Assembly (NCBI GenBank): GCA_046484625.1
Contig: JAWOIO010000205.1
Span: 1 to 28,003, forward strand
DNA: 28,003 nt
Source of the DNA: DASUAO01 sp046484625
GTDB taxonomy: Bacteria > Actinomycetota > Acidimicrobiia > IMCC26256 > PALSA-555
Reading direction: 5' to 3'
Shown here in pieces: positions 1-7,682 of this stretch (positions are counted from its first letter, which is position 1; every line of letters begins with the position of its first letter). Both the position numbers and the translations under genes were made by a program. Below the pieces are notes generated by a model. That model worked only from the letters and a program-made list of their open reading frames with translations, made no database searches and was not told the DNA's origin.

Positions 1-54
1 CTTTCGTACCGACACAACCGGGGAGGCGCCGTCCGGTGCCACAGGGAACGCGCC

Positions 55-1893
55 ATGACCCGACGATCCGCACCGGGGCCCGCCCCAGGGTCGAGCGCGA
101 GCCCAGAGTCAGGTGCCGGCATCAAGGACGGCGTCGAGGTCCGGGTCGCAGACGCCGACGGTGCGTGGCAACGGGTCGCGGCCGTGGCGACCAACCTCCT
201 CCCCGGCGCGCCGGACGTCGCCGAGGAGGAGCTGCGCAAGTCCCAGGACCGGTTCCGCGCGCTCGTGCAGCACTCCCGCGACCTGATCGTCGTCCTCGAC
301 GACCAGGGCCGCATCGAATATGTGAGCCCCGCCGCCGAACGGCTGCTCGAGCTCGACCCCGACGAGATGCGCGGTGTCGAAGGCCTGACGCTCGTGCACC
401 CCGACGACGCCGAGCTGGCCGCGACGCTCCTGTTCGAGATGCTCGCCGAGCCCGGCGCGACCCGCGAGATGCACATGCGACTGCGCCACCGGGACGGTTC
501 CTACCGCACCGTGGACTCCATCGGCGAGAGCCGACTCGACGACCCGGCAGTGCACGGCATCGTCCTGAACATCCGCGACATCACCGACCGGGCCGACGCC
601 GAGCGCGAGCTCCGCTCGGTCCAGGAGCGGTTCCGGTCCCTCGTCCAGCACGCGAGCGATGTGATCACCGTCGTCGACGCGGAGGGGAAGATCAGCTATG
701 CCAGCCCCTCGATGGCCCACGTACTCGGCTACGACCCGGTCGAGGTCATCGGCACCAACGCGCTCGACCTCGTCCACCCCGACGACCGAGACCGTGTCTT
801 CGAGGCATCGGCCAAGGCGATCGACGACGCCGCGCCGGCGACGGTCGAGTACCGCACCCTGACCAAGTCGGGGGAGACCCGCGTCTTCGAGGCCATCACG
901 ACCGACCTGACCGGAGAGCCCTCCGTCGCCGGGTTCGTGACGAACGCGCGGGACGTGACCGACCGCCGTGCTGCCGAGCGCCAAGCCGCCCGTCTGATCG
1001 AGGTCCTCGAGAAGAGCAACGAGGTCGTCGTCCTCTCCGACCCCTCGGGTCAACTCGTCTACTCGAACCCCCGAGCGAAGGAGTTCCTCGGGCTCGGCGA
1101 CGAGCACGACGTCGGCGAGCTCTCCAGCTTCGAGTCGCGCCAGCGCCTCCGCGAGGAGGTCATGCCCCTCGTGCGCGCACACGGCCTCTGGACCGGGGAG
1201 CTCACGCTGCGGACGTCGGACGGGAACGACGTGCCGGTCATCGCGACACTGCAGGCCCATCGCGAGGACTCCGAGATCGTCCTGATCTCGACGCTCGCCC
1301 ACGACATCACCGACCTCAAGCGGGCACAGCACCGACTCGAGTACGAAGCCACCCACGACGCCCTCACCGGACTCCCCAACCGCTCGATGTTCCTCGAGGT
1401 CGGCGAGCAGGCCCTCGGCCGCGCGCAGCGTCACGACGCCACGACGGCAGTGCTCTTCCTCGACCTCGACGGGTTCAAGGAGGTCAACGACTCCCTCGGA
1501 CACGACGCCGGCGACCGCGTCCTCATCGACATCGCCCGGAACCTCCGGGTGAGCGTGCGCACCGGGGATCTCGTCGCTCGCCTCGGCGGGGACGAGTTCT
1601 GCGTGCTCTGCGAGAACGTCGAGAGTCGCGAGGAGATGCTCGAGCTCGGGGAGCGGCTCTGCAACACGGTCTCCCTCCCGATGACGGTCCTCGGCCGCGA
1701 GGTCAAGATCGGAGCGAGCATCGGCGTCGCGTTCGACGAGGGTGGCACGAGCAAGATCGGGAACCTGCTGCGGCAGGCGGATGTCGCCCTGTACCGGGCG
1801 AAGCGGGCCGGCGGCTACCGGGTCGAGCTCGCCGACCTCGCGGGCGAAGTCATGCCACCCACCCTTCGGTCTGCGCCAGCAGATGCCGGCTGA
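55..1893 (+). CDS. PAS-PAS-PAS-GGDEF diguanylate cyclase
   Basis: Predicted cytoplasmic sensor enzyme that condenses two GTP into cyclic di-GMP. Three PAS domains are visible at about residues 65-185, 190-312 and 316-424 (conserved HPDD and RDITDR/RDVTDR ends), followed by GGDEF at about 430-600. The catalytic GGDEF is intact at 511-515, and the inhibitory-site RxxD (RTGD, 502-505) lies five residues before it, so product feedback is likely. There is no EAL domain and no membrane segment. Residues 25-49 resemble the second half of a PAS_3 domain without its first half. The frame stays open to base 1 of the window, so the true start could lie upstream. ATG 55 is chosen because AGGGAA precedes it by about 7 nt. 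The 3' end overlaps the convergent gene by 44 bp. The signal sensed cannot be told. Confidence 0.85.
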   Translation: MTRRSAPGPAPGSSASPESGAGIKDGVEVRVADADGAWQRVAAVATNLLPGAPDVAEEELRKSQDRFRALVQHSRDLIVVLDDQGRIEYVSPAAERLLELDPDEMRGVEGLTLVHPDDAELAATLLFEMLAEPGATREMHMRLRHRDGSYRTVDSIGESRLDDPAVHGIVLNIRDITDRADAERELRSVQERFRSLVQHASDVITVVDAEGKISYASPSMAHVLGYDPVEVIGTNALDLVHPDDRDRVFEASAKAIDDAAPATVEYRTLTKSGETRVFEAITTDLTGEPSVAGFVTNARDVTDRRAAERQAARLIEVLEKSNEVVVLSDPSGQLVYSNPRAKEFLGLGDEHDVGELSSFESRQRLREEVMPLVRAHGLWTGELTLRTSDGNDVPVIATLQAHREDSEIVLISTLAHDITDLKRAQHRLEYEATHDALTGLPNRSMFLEVGEQALGRAQRHDATTAVLFLDLDGFKEVNDSLGHDAGDRVLIDIARNLRVSVRTGDLVARLGGDEFCVLCENVESREEMLELGERLCNTVSLPMTVLGREVKIGASIGVAFDEGGTSKIGNLLRQADVALYRAKRAGGYRVELADLAGEVMPPTLRSAPADAG

Positions 1894-2407
1894 CGGCAAG
1901 ACAGCGGTCGAGCAGCTCACACGCGACAGCATCACCCTCGCGGATCCGAACCAGCGAGACCTTCTGGTGGGCGATGACGCGCAATGAGCGCTCGGGCGCA
2001 CCGGTGGCGTCGGGGATCGAGTCGATCGCCGACACGTCGAGTGGCAGATCCGGGCCGCCGATGCCAGCCAGCTCGGTCGCCACGAGGAGGAGATCGGGCG
2101 CATGGCTCAACGGCGGGAGCCCCCACGTGAAGTTGAGGGGGAAGGCGTACTCGTCGGGCGGGTCCTCGCCCTCGGGGAGGATCATGACCATGTCCTCGAA
2201 GCCCAGGAGCACGCGCGGATCGATCTCGAGCGAGAGGTACAGGTCGACCGGACCCTCACATCCCTCCTCGGGATGCACGTCGACCTCCCACGTCTGGCGC
2301 AGCGAGTAGCTCTCCACGAAGTGACGTTCGTCGTGGACGTGGAACCCGTGCTCGACGGCATGGTCCTTCAGATCGGCGACGAACCCGGCGACGTCGATGA
2401 CGGCCAC
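1850..2407 (-). CDS. Conserved-type hypothetical protein, 185 aa
   Basis: I do not recognise this family. The product is soluble and acidic, with no signal peptide or membrane segment, and looks alpha/beta: an N-terminal helix, a strand-rich middle with Pro and aromatics (about residues 40-95), then a leucine-rich C-terminal helix. Start is GTG at 2407, preceded by a strong Shine-Dalgarno (GAGGAGG, 6 nt spacer). It begins 29 bp after the rdgB stop and is the last gene of the long minus-strand run. Its 3' end overlaps the GGDEF gene tail-to-tail. Codon use matches its neighbours, so it looks like a real gene. Position suggests a housekeeping link, but no function can be assigned. Confidence 0.75.
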   Translation of the reverse strand: MAVIDVAGFVADLKDHAVEHGFHVHDERHFVESYSLRQTWEVDVHPEEGCEGPVDLYLSLEIDPRVLLGFEDMVMILPEGEDPPDEYAFPLNFTWGLPPLSHAPDLLLVATELAGIGGPDLPLDVSAIDSIPDATGAPERSLRVIAHQKVSLVRIREGDAVACELLDRCLAVSRHLLAQTEGWVA

Positions 2408-2436
2408 TCGCTTCCTCCTCGTTCGCGCGACCGCGG

Positions 2437-3054
2437 CTACGCGGTCGGTCCGTCGGTCGCGGTCGACGTCAGGACACCCTCCGCGAGGCTACGGAACGCG
2501 CGGCCGCGATGCGACAGGGCGTGCTTCTCCTCCGGCGTCATCTCGGCGAACGTGCGTCCGTCGCCCTCGACCGGGACGAACACGGAGTCGTAGCCGAACC
2601 CGCCGCTCCCCCGAGGGGTGGGTGCGATCACACCCTCCACGGTCCCGATCGCCACGATCTCGTGGCCGTCCGGCCAACGGGCGATCGCCACCGTCGCGAA
2701 CCGCGCCGAGCGGTCGCGTCCCTCCACTCCGGCCAACCGTTCGAGCAACCGGTGCACGTTGTCGGCGTAGGACGCGTCCGCGCCGGCAAAGCGAGCGGAG
2801 CGCACGCCCGGCGCACCCCCGAGCGCGTCCACCTCGAGGCCGGTGTCGTCGGCGATCGCCGGACGACCGGTTCCGGCCGCGATCGCGATCGCCTTGAGCC
2901 GGGCGTTCTCCTCGAGGGTCGCGCCGGTCTCCTCGACGTCCGGGGTCGACGGGTCCCGTGGATCGAGCACGATCCCGGCCCCGGAGAGCACCTCGGCGAT
3001 CTCGCGCGCCTTGTCGGGGTTCGCGGTGGCGAGCACGAAGCGCTCCCCGCTCAC
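2437..3054 (-). CDS. rdgB: RdgB/HAM1 family dITP/XTP pyrophosphatase
   Basis: Hydrolyses non-canonical purine triphosphates (dITP, ITP, XTP) to monophosphates, cleaning the nucleotide pool. The 205-aa length is normal. Family motifs in order: TANPDK at 10-15 (phosphate binding), EETGATLEEN at 41-50, the catalytic ADDTGLEVDALGG block (Asp69, Asp70), GGFGYDSVF at 151-159 and SHRGRA at 181-186. Start is GTG at 3054; the ribosome site is weak. It follows rph by 19 bp in the same direction, the rph-rdgB neighbourhood known from Mycobacterium (Rv1340-Rv1341) and many other bacteria, so co-transcription is expected. Confidence 0.95.
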   Translation of the reverse strand: MSGERFVLATANPDKAREIAEVLSGAGIVLDPRDPSTPDVEETGATLEENARLKAIAIAAGTGRPAIADDTGLEVDALGGAPGVRSARFAGADASYADNVHRLLERLAGVEGRDRSARFATVAIARWPDGHEIVAIGTVEGVIAPTPRGSGGFGYDSVFVPVEGDGRTFAEMTPEEKHALSHRGRAFRSLAEGVLTSTATDGPTA

Positions 3055-3073
3055 GAGCCGGTCCGGCGCCGGA

Positions 3074-3817
3074 TCACTTGGCTCGAGGGCCCGGCGGCAC
3101 CTCGAGCATCTGGCGTTGGAGGTCGAACAGCTCGGTGATCCCCGACTCCGCGAGCCCCAGCATCCCGTCGAGCTCGTCCCGACTGAAGGGCAGCCCCTCG
3201 GCCGTGCCCTGGACCTCGATGAACCGGCCCGAGCCGGTCATCACCACGTTCATGTCGACCTCCGCGCCGGCATCCTCGGAGTAGTCGAGATCGAGGCTCG
3301 GGGTCCCGCCGACGACACCGACCGAGATCGCGCCGCATGCCTCGGTGATCGGGTGCGACAGGAGGGTCCCCTCGGCGAGCAGCCGGGAGCAGGCGTCATG
3401 GAGAGCGAGGTAGCCCCCCGTGATCGACGCGGTGCGGGTGCCGCCGTCGGCCTGGAGGACATCGCAGTCGACGGTGATCTGCACCTCCCCCATCGTCTCC
3501 AGATCGGTGACCGCCCTGAGGGACCGGCCGATGAGGCGCTGGATCTCCTGGGTGCGACCGGACTGCTTGCCCTTCGCGGCTTCGCGACCCACCCGCTCCG
3601 GCGACGAGCCCGGCAGCATCGAGTACTCGGCGGTGACCCAGCCGCGTCCGGTGCCGCGCATCCACGGCGGGACCCGCTCCTCGACCGACGCGGTGCACAG
3701 CACCCTCGTCCGGCCGCACTCGACGAGGACCGATCCCGCAGCGAACTCCGTGAAGTCGCGGGTGAACGCCACCGTTCGCAGCTCGTCGGGTGCCCGTCCG
3801 TCGCGGCGCGTGCCCAT
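3074..3817 (-). CDS. rph: Ribonuclease PH
   Basis: Phosphorolytic 3'-5' exoribonuclease that trims tRNA precursors and other RNA 3' ends. At 247 aa it has the usual length. Visible signatures are RTQEIQRLIGRSLRA (88-102), the active-site block DCDVLQADGGTRTAS (117-131, catalytic Asp residues), and the C-terminal segment with TGSGRFIEVQGTAEG and FSRDELDGML. Start ATG 3817 is chosen because it shares its A with the TGA stop of the upstream hydrolase gene (TGATG, 1-nt overlap), a standard translational-coupling arrangement; the frame is open further upstream, but that extension has no RNase PH sequence. Confidence 0.95.
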   Translation of the reverse strand: MGTRRDGRAPDELRTVAFTRDFTEFAAGSVLVECGRTRVLCTASVEERVPPWMRGTGRGWVTAEYSMLPGSSPERVGREAAKGKQSGRTQEIQRLIGRSLRAVTDLETMGEVQITVDCDVLQADGGTRTASITGGYLALHDACSRLLAEGTLLSHPITEACGAISVGVVGGTPSLDLDYSEDAGAEVDMNVVMTGSGRFIEVQGTAEGLPFSRDELDGMLGLAESGITELFDLQRQMLEVPPGPRAK

Positions 3818-4548
3818 CAGATCTGGGTGACGAGGTGCGGGGCCGCGAGGACGACCGACTCGCCGTAGGCGTCCGAACCCTCCGAGACCGCACGATGGCG
3901 GTCGAGGCGGGGCCACAGGTGCGTGAGCATCAGCCGACGGGCGCCGGCCGCGCGTGCCATCTCGCCCGCCTCGCGCGCCGACAGGTGGATCTCAGCAGGC
4001 TTCTCGCCGTGGAGGTAGGTGGCCTCGGAGAGCACGAGATCGGCCCCCGGGGCGAACGCGCTGACGTCCCAGCCGGGACCGGTGTCGGCCGTGTAGATCA
4101 GCCGCTTCCCTCCGGTCGTCAGCTCGACCGCGTAGGTGGGCGGCGGATGGTCGGTGCGCGAGAAGCGCAGGCCGACGTCACCGATCTCGGCCCGCTCGGT
4201 CTCGTCGAACGCGCGCCAGTCGAAGGTGTTGCCCCAGTCGCCCTCCACGAGCGCGCCGAGGTGCTCCGCGAGGTGTGCGGGCGCGTAGACGGGGAGCTCC
4301 TGACGTTCGATCCCGTACCGCAGGAGGATGTGCAGCCCGTAGAGGTCGACGGCGTGGTCGGGGTGCTCGTGGGTGATCACGACCGCGGTGAGCTCCTCCG
4401 CCTGGACGTGCTGCTGCAGGGTCGAGAACGTCCCGTTGCCACAGTCCATCCAGATCGTCGTGTCGCCGGAGCGGACGAGGTAGCCACTGCACGCGCCCCC
4501 CGTCGGCCCGCCGTAGGACCCGGAGCATCCCAGGACGGTCAGCTCCAC
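3817..4548 (-). CDS. Metallo-beta-lactamase-fold hydrolase, Rv1339-like (possible cAMP phosphodiesterase)
   Basis: Single-domain metallo-beta-lactamase-fold enzyme of RNase Z-like type, 243 aa. The two-metal HxHxDH motif is at 60-65 (HEHPDH); further likely ligands are His134, Asp155 in YTADTG and His210 in LTHLWP. The order murI, this gene, rph, rdgB matches M. tuberculosis Rv1338-Rv1341, where Rv1339 has been reported as an atypical class II cAMP phosphodiesterase; transferring that role is inference, and RNA or another phosphodiester remains possible as substrate. Start GTG 4548 is the only in-frame start after a stop and gives the expected N-terminus (MELTVLGCSGS). The GGAG eight nt upstream lies in one copy of a 14-bp tandem repeat. 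Confidence 0.88.
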   Translation of the reverse strand: MELTVLGCSGSYGGPTGGACSGYLVRSGDTTIWMDCGNGTFSTLQQHVQAEELTAVVITHEHPDHAVDLYGLHILLRYGIERQELPVYAPAHLAEHLGALVEGDWGNTFDWRAFDETERAEIGDVGLRFSRTDHPPPTYAVELTTGGKRLIYTADTGPGWDVSAFAPGADLVLSEATYLHGEKPAEIHLSAREAGEMARAAGARRLMLTHLWPRLDRHRAVSEGSDAYGESVVLAAPHLVTQI

Positions 4549-4594
4549 GACATCAGCTCCATGACATCAGCTCCATGACATCAGCTCCATGACC
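4539..4594 (-). repeat. Four tandem copies of a 14-bp unit across the murI stop / hydrolase start
   Basis: Read on the minus strand, the unit TGTCATGGAGCTGA occurs four times end to end: 4594-4581 (first base differs), 4580-4567, 4566-4553 and 4552-4539 (CAT changed to CGT). The first copy ends with the murI TGA; the last contains the GTG start of the hydrolase gene. Each unit carries GGAG, and each junction forms TGATG, so the chain spells repeated mini-ORFs reading Met-Ser-Trp-Ser-stop. It looks like slippage amplification of a stop/start coupling site. Confidence 0.95.
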
Positions 4595-5423
4595 AGGCCT
4601 CCACGTCGATGACCTCCGGACCCAGGAAGCGAGCGCCCAGCCGCCGGAAGGTTGCGACGTCGCCACTCGTGATGAACGAGTGCGGCGCCGGTTGCGGCGG
4701 CCGCGGATGGGCCCCACCGAGGAGCGAGCGGACCGCGAAGGCCGTCTCGTCGGCACTCGACACCAGCACGACACCCCGGCCCATCACGGCACCGATGGTA
4801 CGGGCCAAGAGGGGGTAATGCGTGCAACCGAGCACGAGGGTGTCGACCTCCGAGTCCTGCAAGGGCGCCAGGAGGGAGGCCGCGAGGGACAGGATCTCCT
4901 TGGAATCGACGTCCCCCGCCTCCACGAACTCGACGAACCCGGGACACGCCACGCACGTCAGGTCGAGCCCCGGATCGATCGCGTGCGCCGCCCGTTGGTA
5001 GGCCCCCGAAGCGATCGTCCCCACGGTGCCGATCACCCCGATCCGTCCGTTCCGGGTGGCCTGCACCGCCGAGACGATGCCCGGCTCCACGACGCCGACC
5101 ACCGGGACGGGCAGTCGCTCCCGCAGGCAGTCCAGCGCCGCCGCCGCGGCACTGTTGCAGGCGACAACGACCAATCGGGCGCCCCGCTCGACCAGCAGGT
5201 CACCGATCTCGAGCGCGTAGGTGCGCACCTCCTCAGCCGGCTTGGGCCCGTACGGGAACCGACCGGTGTCGCCGAAGTAGAGGACGGGCTCGTCGGGCAA
5301 CAGGTCGATGAGGGATCGAAGGACCGTGAGCCCGCCGAGACCGGAGTCGAAGACACCGATCGGCGACGCGCCAGACACGCCGGGCGGTGACGCGCCGGTC
5401 GCGACCGTGTCAGGCGCGGTCAC
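4581..5423 (-). CDS. murI: Glutamate racemase
   Basis: Cofactor-independent interconversion of L- and D-glutamate, supplying D-Glu for peptidoglycan. At 280 aa it is normal with a slightly long N-terminus. Key sites are IGVFDSGLGGLTV (22-34), the two catalytic cysteines Cys89 in VVACNSAAA and Cys200 in LGCTHYPLL, and GDTGRFPYG (51-59). GTG 5423 overlaps the upstream stop codon as GTGA (4 nt), indicating translational coupling with sua5. The gene ends inside the first copy of a 14-bp tandem repeat, which makes its last residues (WSWS) part of that repeat. Confidence 0.96.
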   Translation of the reverse strand: MTAPDTVATGASPPGVSGASPIGVFDSGLGGLTVLRSLIDLLPDEPVLYFGDTGRFPYGPKPAEEVRTYALEIGDLLVERGARLVVVACNSAAAAALDCLRERLPVPVVGVVEPGIVSAVQATRNGRIGVIGTVGTIASGAYQRAAHAIDPGLDLTCVACPGFVEFVEAGDVDSKEILSLAASLLAPLQDSEVDTLVLGCTHYPLLARTIGAVMGRGVVLVSSADETAFAVRSLLGGAHPRPPQPAPHSFITSGDVATFRRLGARFLGPEVIDVEAWSWS

Positions 5424-6376
5424 GACGCCGCCCGCTGCAGCCGATCCGCGACGGCGGCCCCGATCCGGACCGCCTCGGGGAGGACGGCGAGCACGACGTC
5501 GAGGTGGGCGGCGTCGGCCGCGCGCAGCGACGGGTAGAGGACGCGGGCGTACTCGTCGTCGTCGGAGGGCGACGCCAGCACGACGACCTCGTCGGGGAGG
5601 TCGCCCGCTCCGCCCCCGAAGGCCAGGACACCGACCGTCGCGCCCGACGCCAGGAGGCGTGTCGCGCGCGCCGCAACCGTGGCCGCGTCGGCGATCACCA
5701 CCCGGGCGGTCGGGGCGTAGTGCGCGGGCAGCGTCCCGGGGGCGGCGATCGCACCCGCCGTGACGAGTGCCGTCGGGCCGGCGAGGTCCTCGACCTGCTC
5801 ACGTGTGATCCCGCCGAGACGCACGATCGCGGGTGTCGCGCCGGTGCAGTCGACGATCGTCGACTCGACCCCGATCCGGCTCGAACCGCCGTCGAGGACG
5901 AGATCGACGTCGCCGTCGAGGTCGGCTCGGACGTCCTCGGCGGACGTCGGGCTCACTCGACCGAACCGGTTCGCCGACGGCGCAGCGATGCCTCCCCCAA
6001 AGGCCCGCAGGAGCTCCCGGGCGACGGGATGGTCGGGGATGCGCAGACCGACCGTGTCGCGTCCGCCCGTCACGGCGTCGAGCACCCGCCGGCCCCGGCG
6101 CACGAGCAGGGTCAGCGGACCGGGCCAGAGTGCCTCGGCGAGCACTCGGGCCGTCGCCGGGAGCGACTCGGCCCAGCCCGCGATCATGGGATCGGCGAGC
6201 ACCGTGTCCGGGAGATGCACGATCACCGGATGGTCGAGCGGGCGCCGCTTCACCGCATAGAGGCGAGCGATCGCCGCGGGAGCCTCGGCATCGCACCCGA
6301 GCCCGTAGACCGTCTCGGTCGGGAACGCGACCAGCCCACCGCGACGAAGGACGTCGACCGCTTCGGCAACGCTCAC
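5420..6376 (-). CDS. sua5: L-threonylcarbamoyladenylate synthase (Sua5/YwlC type)
   Basis: Makes threonylcarbamoyl-AMP from Thr, bicarbonate and ATP, the first step of the t6A37 tRNA modification; TsaD/TsaB/TsaE partners are not in this window. The 318-aa protein has the YrdC core (PTETVYGLGCDA at 19-30, KRRP at 43-46, SANRFGRVSPT at 134-144, IGVESTIVDCT at 168-178), the HYAP-containing linker (about 212-222) and a C-terminal Sua5 domain, so it is the long form. Start GTG 6376 overlaps the cysM stop as GTGA; the frame is open farther upstream but lacks family sequence. In M. tuberculosis this cysM-murI position is held by a rhomboid protease gene (Rv1337), not sua5. Confidence 0.93.
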   Translation of the reverse strand: MSVAEAVDVLRRGGLVAFPTETVYGLGCDAEAPAAIARLYAVKRRPLDHPVIVHLPDTVLADPMIAGWAESLPATARVLAEALWPGPLTLLVRRGRRVLDAVTGGRDTVGLRIPDHPVARELLRAFGGGIAAPSANRFGRVSPTSAEDVRADLDGDVDLVLDGGSSRIGVESTIVDCTGATPAIVRLGGITREQVEDLAGPTALVTAGAIAAPGTLPAHYAPTARVVIADAATVAARATRLLASGATVGVLAFGGGAGDLPDEVVVLASPSDDDEYARVLYPSLRAADAAHLDVVLAVLPEAVRIGAAVADRLQRAAS

Positions 6377-7308
6377 CAGTAGTTGACCCGGGTGGCCCGT
6401 TCCTCGACGACCTCCAGGTCGTCCGTCCACGCCCCCGACGACAGGTACTTCCACCCGCCATCGGGGAGCAGGGTGACGATCGTGCCTGCGTCCATCTGCT
6501 CCGCCATCTTCACCGCGCCGGCGACCGCGGCGCCCGACGAGATGCCCGCGAACACACCGCAGTCCTCGAGGAGCCTCCGCAGCCAGACGATCGACTCCCG
6601 CGGCCGGACGATGAACTTCCGGTCGAGGACGGCCGGGTCGAAGATCGGCGGCACGAACCCGTCGTCGAGCGATCGCAGTCCCTGCACCAGCTCACCGGCC
6701 GGCGGTTCGACCGCGACGATTCGCACCGCGTTGCTCTGCTCCTTCAGGTAGGTACCGACCCCCATGAGCGTCCCGCTGGTGCCGAGACCCGCGACGAACA
6801 CGTCGACCTCGGGGCAGTCCCGCCAGATCTCCGGCCCGGTGCTGTCGTAGTGCGCGCGCGGGTTGGCGGGGTTGCCGTACTGGAACAGCAGCTTGAGTGA
6901 CGGCTCGGCCTCGGCGAGCTCCTCGGCGCGTCGGATCGCGCCGTTGCTCCCCTCGGCCCCCGGAGACTCGATGACCTCGGCACCGAAGATCTCGAGGAGC
7001 TGACGACGCTCGATCGACACGTTGTCCGGCAATACGACGCGGAGTCGGTAGCCGCGGAGCTTCGCGACGAGGGCAAGCCCGATCCCGGTGTTGCCGGACG
7101 ACGGCTCGATGATCGTGTCCCCGGGGGTGAGGGTGCCGTCGGCCTCGGCGAGCTCGACCATCTTCAGGGCGATGCGATCCTTGGACGACCCTCCCGGGTT
7201 CTGTCCCTCGAGCTTGGCGTAGATGCGCACGTCCGGGTTCGGGGACAGTGCGTGGATGCCGACCAGCGGGGTGTCGCCGATCAGCCCGAGGACCGTCTCG
7301 TGCCGCAC
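6373..7308 (-). CDS. cysM: CysM-type cysteine synthase (CysO-dependent, PLP enzyme)
   Basis: PLP-dependent beta-replacement enzyme. In M. tuberculosis CysM joins O-phosphoserine with the thiocarboxylated carrier CysO to give a CysO-cysteine adduct. Here the PLP lysine is Lys43 in NPGGSSKDR, followed by EPSSGNTG (68-75) and the phosphate loop GTSGT (176-180). The length (311 aa) and N-terminus match the family. Start GTG 7308 follows the cysO stop by 27 bp with GGAAG upstream. The physical cysO-cysM-mec association supports the CysO-dependent role over O-acetylserine sulfhydrylase; substrate preference itself cannot be read from sequence. Confidence 0.93.
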   Translation of the reverse strand: MRHETVLGLIGDTPLVGIHALSPNPDVRIYAKLEGQNPGGSSKDRIALKMVELAEADGTLTPGDTIIEPSSGNTGIGLALVAKLRGYRLRVVLPDNVSIERRQLLEIFGAEVIESPGAEGSNGAIRRAEELAEAEPSLKLLFQYGNPANPRAHYDSTGPEIWRDCPEVDVFVAGLGTSGTLMGVGTYLKEQSNAVRIVAVEPPAGELVQGLRSLDDGFVPPIFDPAVLDRKFIVRPRESIVWLRRLLEDCGVFAGISSGAAVAGAVKMAEQMDAGTIVTLLPDGGWKYLSSGAWTDDLEVVEERATRVNYW

Positions 7309-7335
7309 GGGATGCCCGCTTCCGGTGACGACGCG

Positions 7336-7611
7336 CTACCCGCCGGCGACGGCGGGGAGGATCGAGATGACGTTCCCGTCGTCGACCGCGGTGTCGAGGC
7401 CGTCGAGGTATCGGATGTCGTCGTCGTCGCGGTAGACGTTCACGAACTTGTGCAGGTTGCCGTCGTCGTCGATCAGGTTCCCGGCGAGCCCAGGGAAACG
7501 GGCCGTGAGCTCTTCGAACACGGCGCCGATCGTGTCGCCGTCGGCCGTGATGCTGGCCGCGCCATCGGCGTGCACACGCAGCAGGGTGGGGAGCTTCACG
7601 TCGACGGCCAT
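7336..7611 (-). CDS. cysO: CysO ubiquitin-fold sulfur carrier (ThiS/MoaD family)
   Basis: Small beta-grasp sulfur carrier of 91 aa ending in Gly-Gly (residues 90-91), the C-terminus that is adenylated and converted to a thiocarboxylate. The sequence closely parallels M. tuberculosis CysO: LPTLLR near the N-terminus, HKFVNVYRDDDDIRYLDGL in the middle, and the ILPAVAGG end. The activating enzyme (MoeZ-like E1/rhodanese) is not in the window. ATG 7611 is chosen because TACCAT lies exactly 6 nt upstream, the leaderless arrangement seen elsewhere here; TTG 7626 in frame is less likely. The neighbours cysM and mec complete the pathway. Confidence 0.93.
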   Translation of the reverse strand: MAVDVKLPTLLRVHADGAASITADGDTIGAVFEELTARFPGLAGNLIDDDGNLHKFVNVYRDDDDIRYLDGLDTAVDDGNVISILPAVAGG

Positions 7612-7617
7612 CACGTC

Positions 7618-7623
7618 ATGGTA
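7618..7623 (-). promoter_or_regulatory. Predicted -10 box of a leaderless cysO promoter
   Basis: The minus strand reads TACCAT, 6 nt, then the cysO ATG. There is no convincing Shine-Dalgarno, and the 71-bp gap after mec is the widest in this gene run, so an internal promoter for cysO-cysM-sua5-murI and beyond is likely. No clear -35 is seen. Confidence 0.5.
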
Positions 7624-7682
7624 CAAGTCCGACCACCGGGGTCGGCATTCCCGGGACGCCGCGAGCGCGCGACGGTCATCGA

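Noticed and set aside
109..2103. Long minus-strand open frame opposite the GGDEF gene
   Set aside because: It is antisense to a clear PAS-GGDEF protein and has shadow composition (Asp/Glu/Val/Arg-rich, no domain); long antisense frames are expected at this G+C content.
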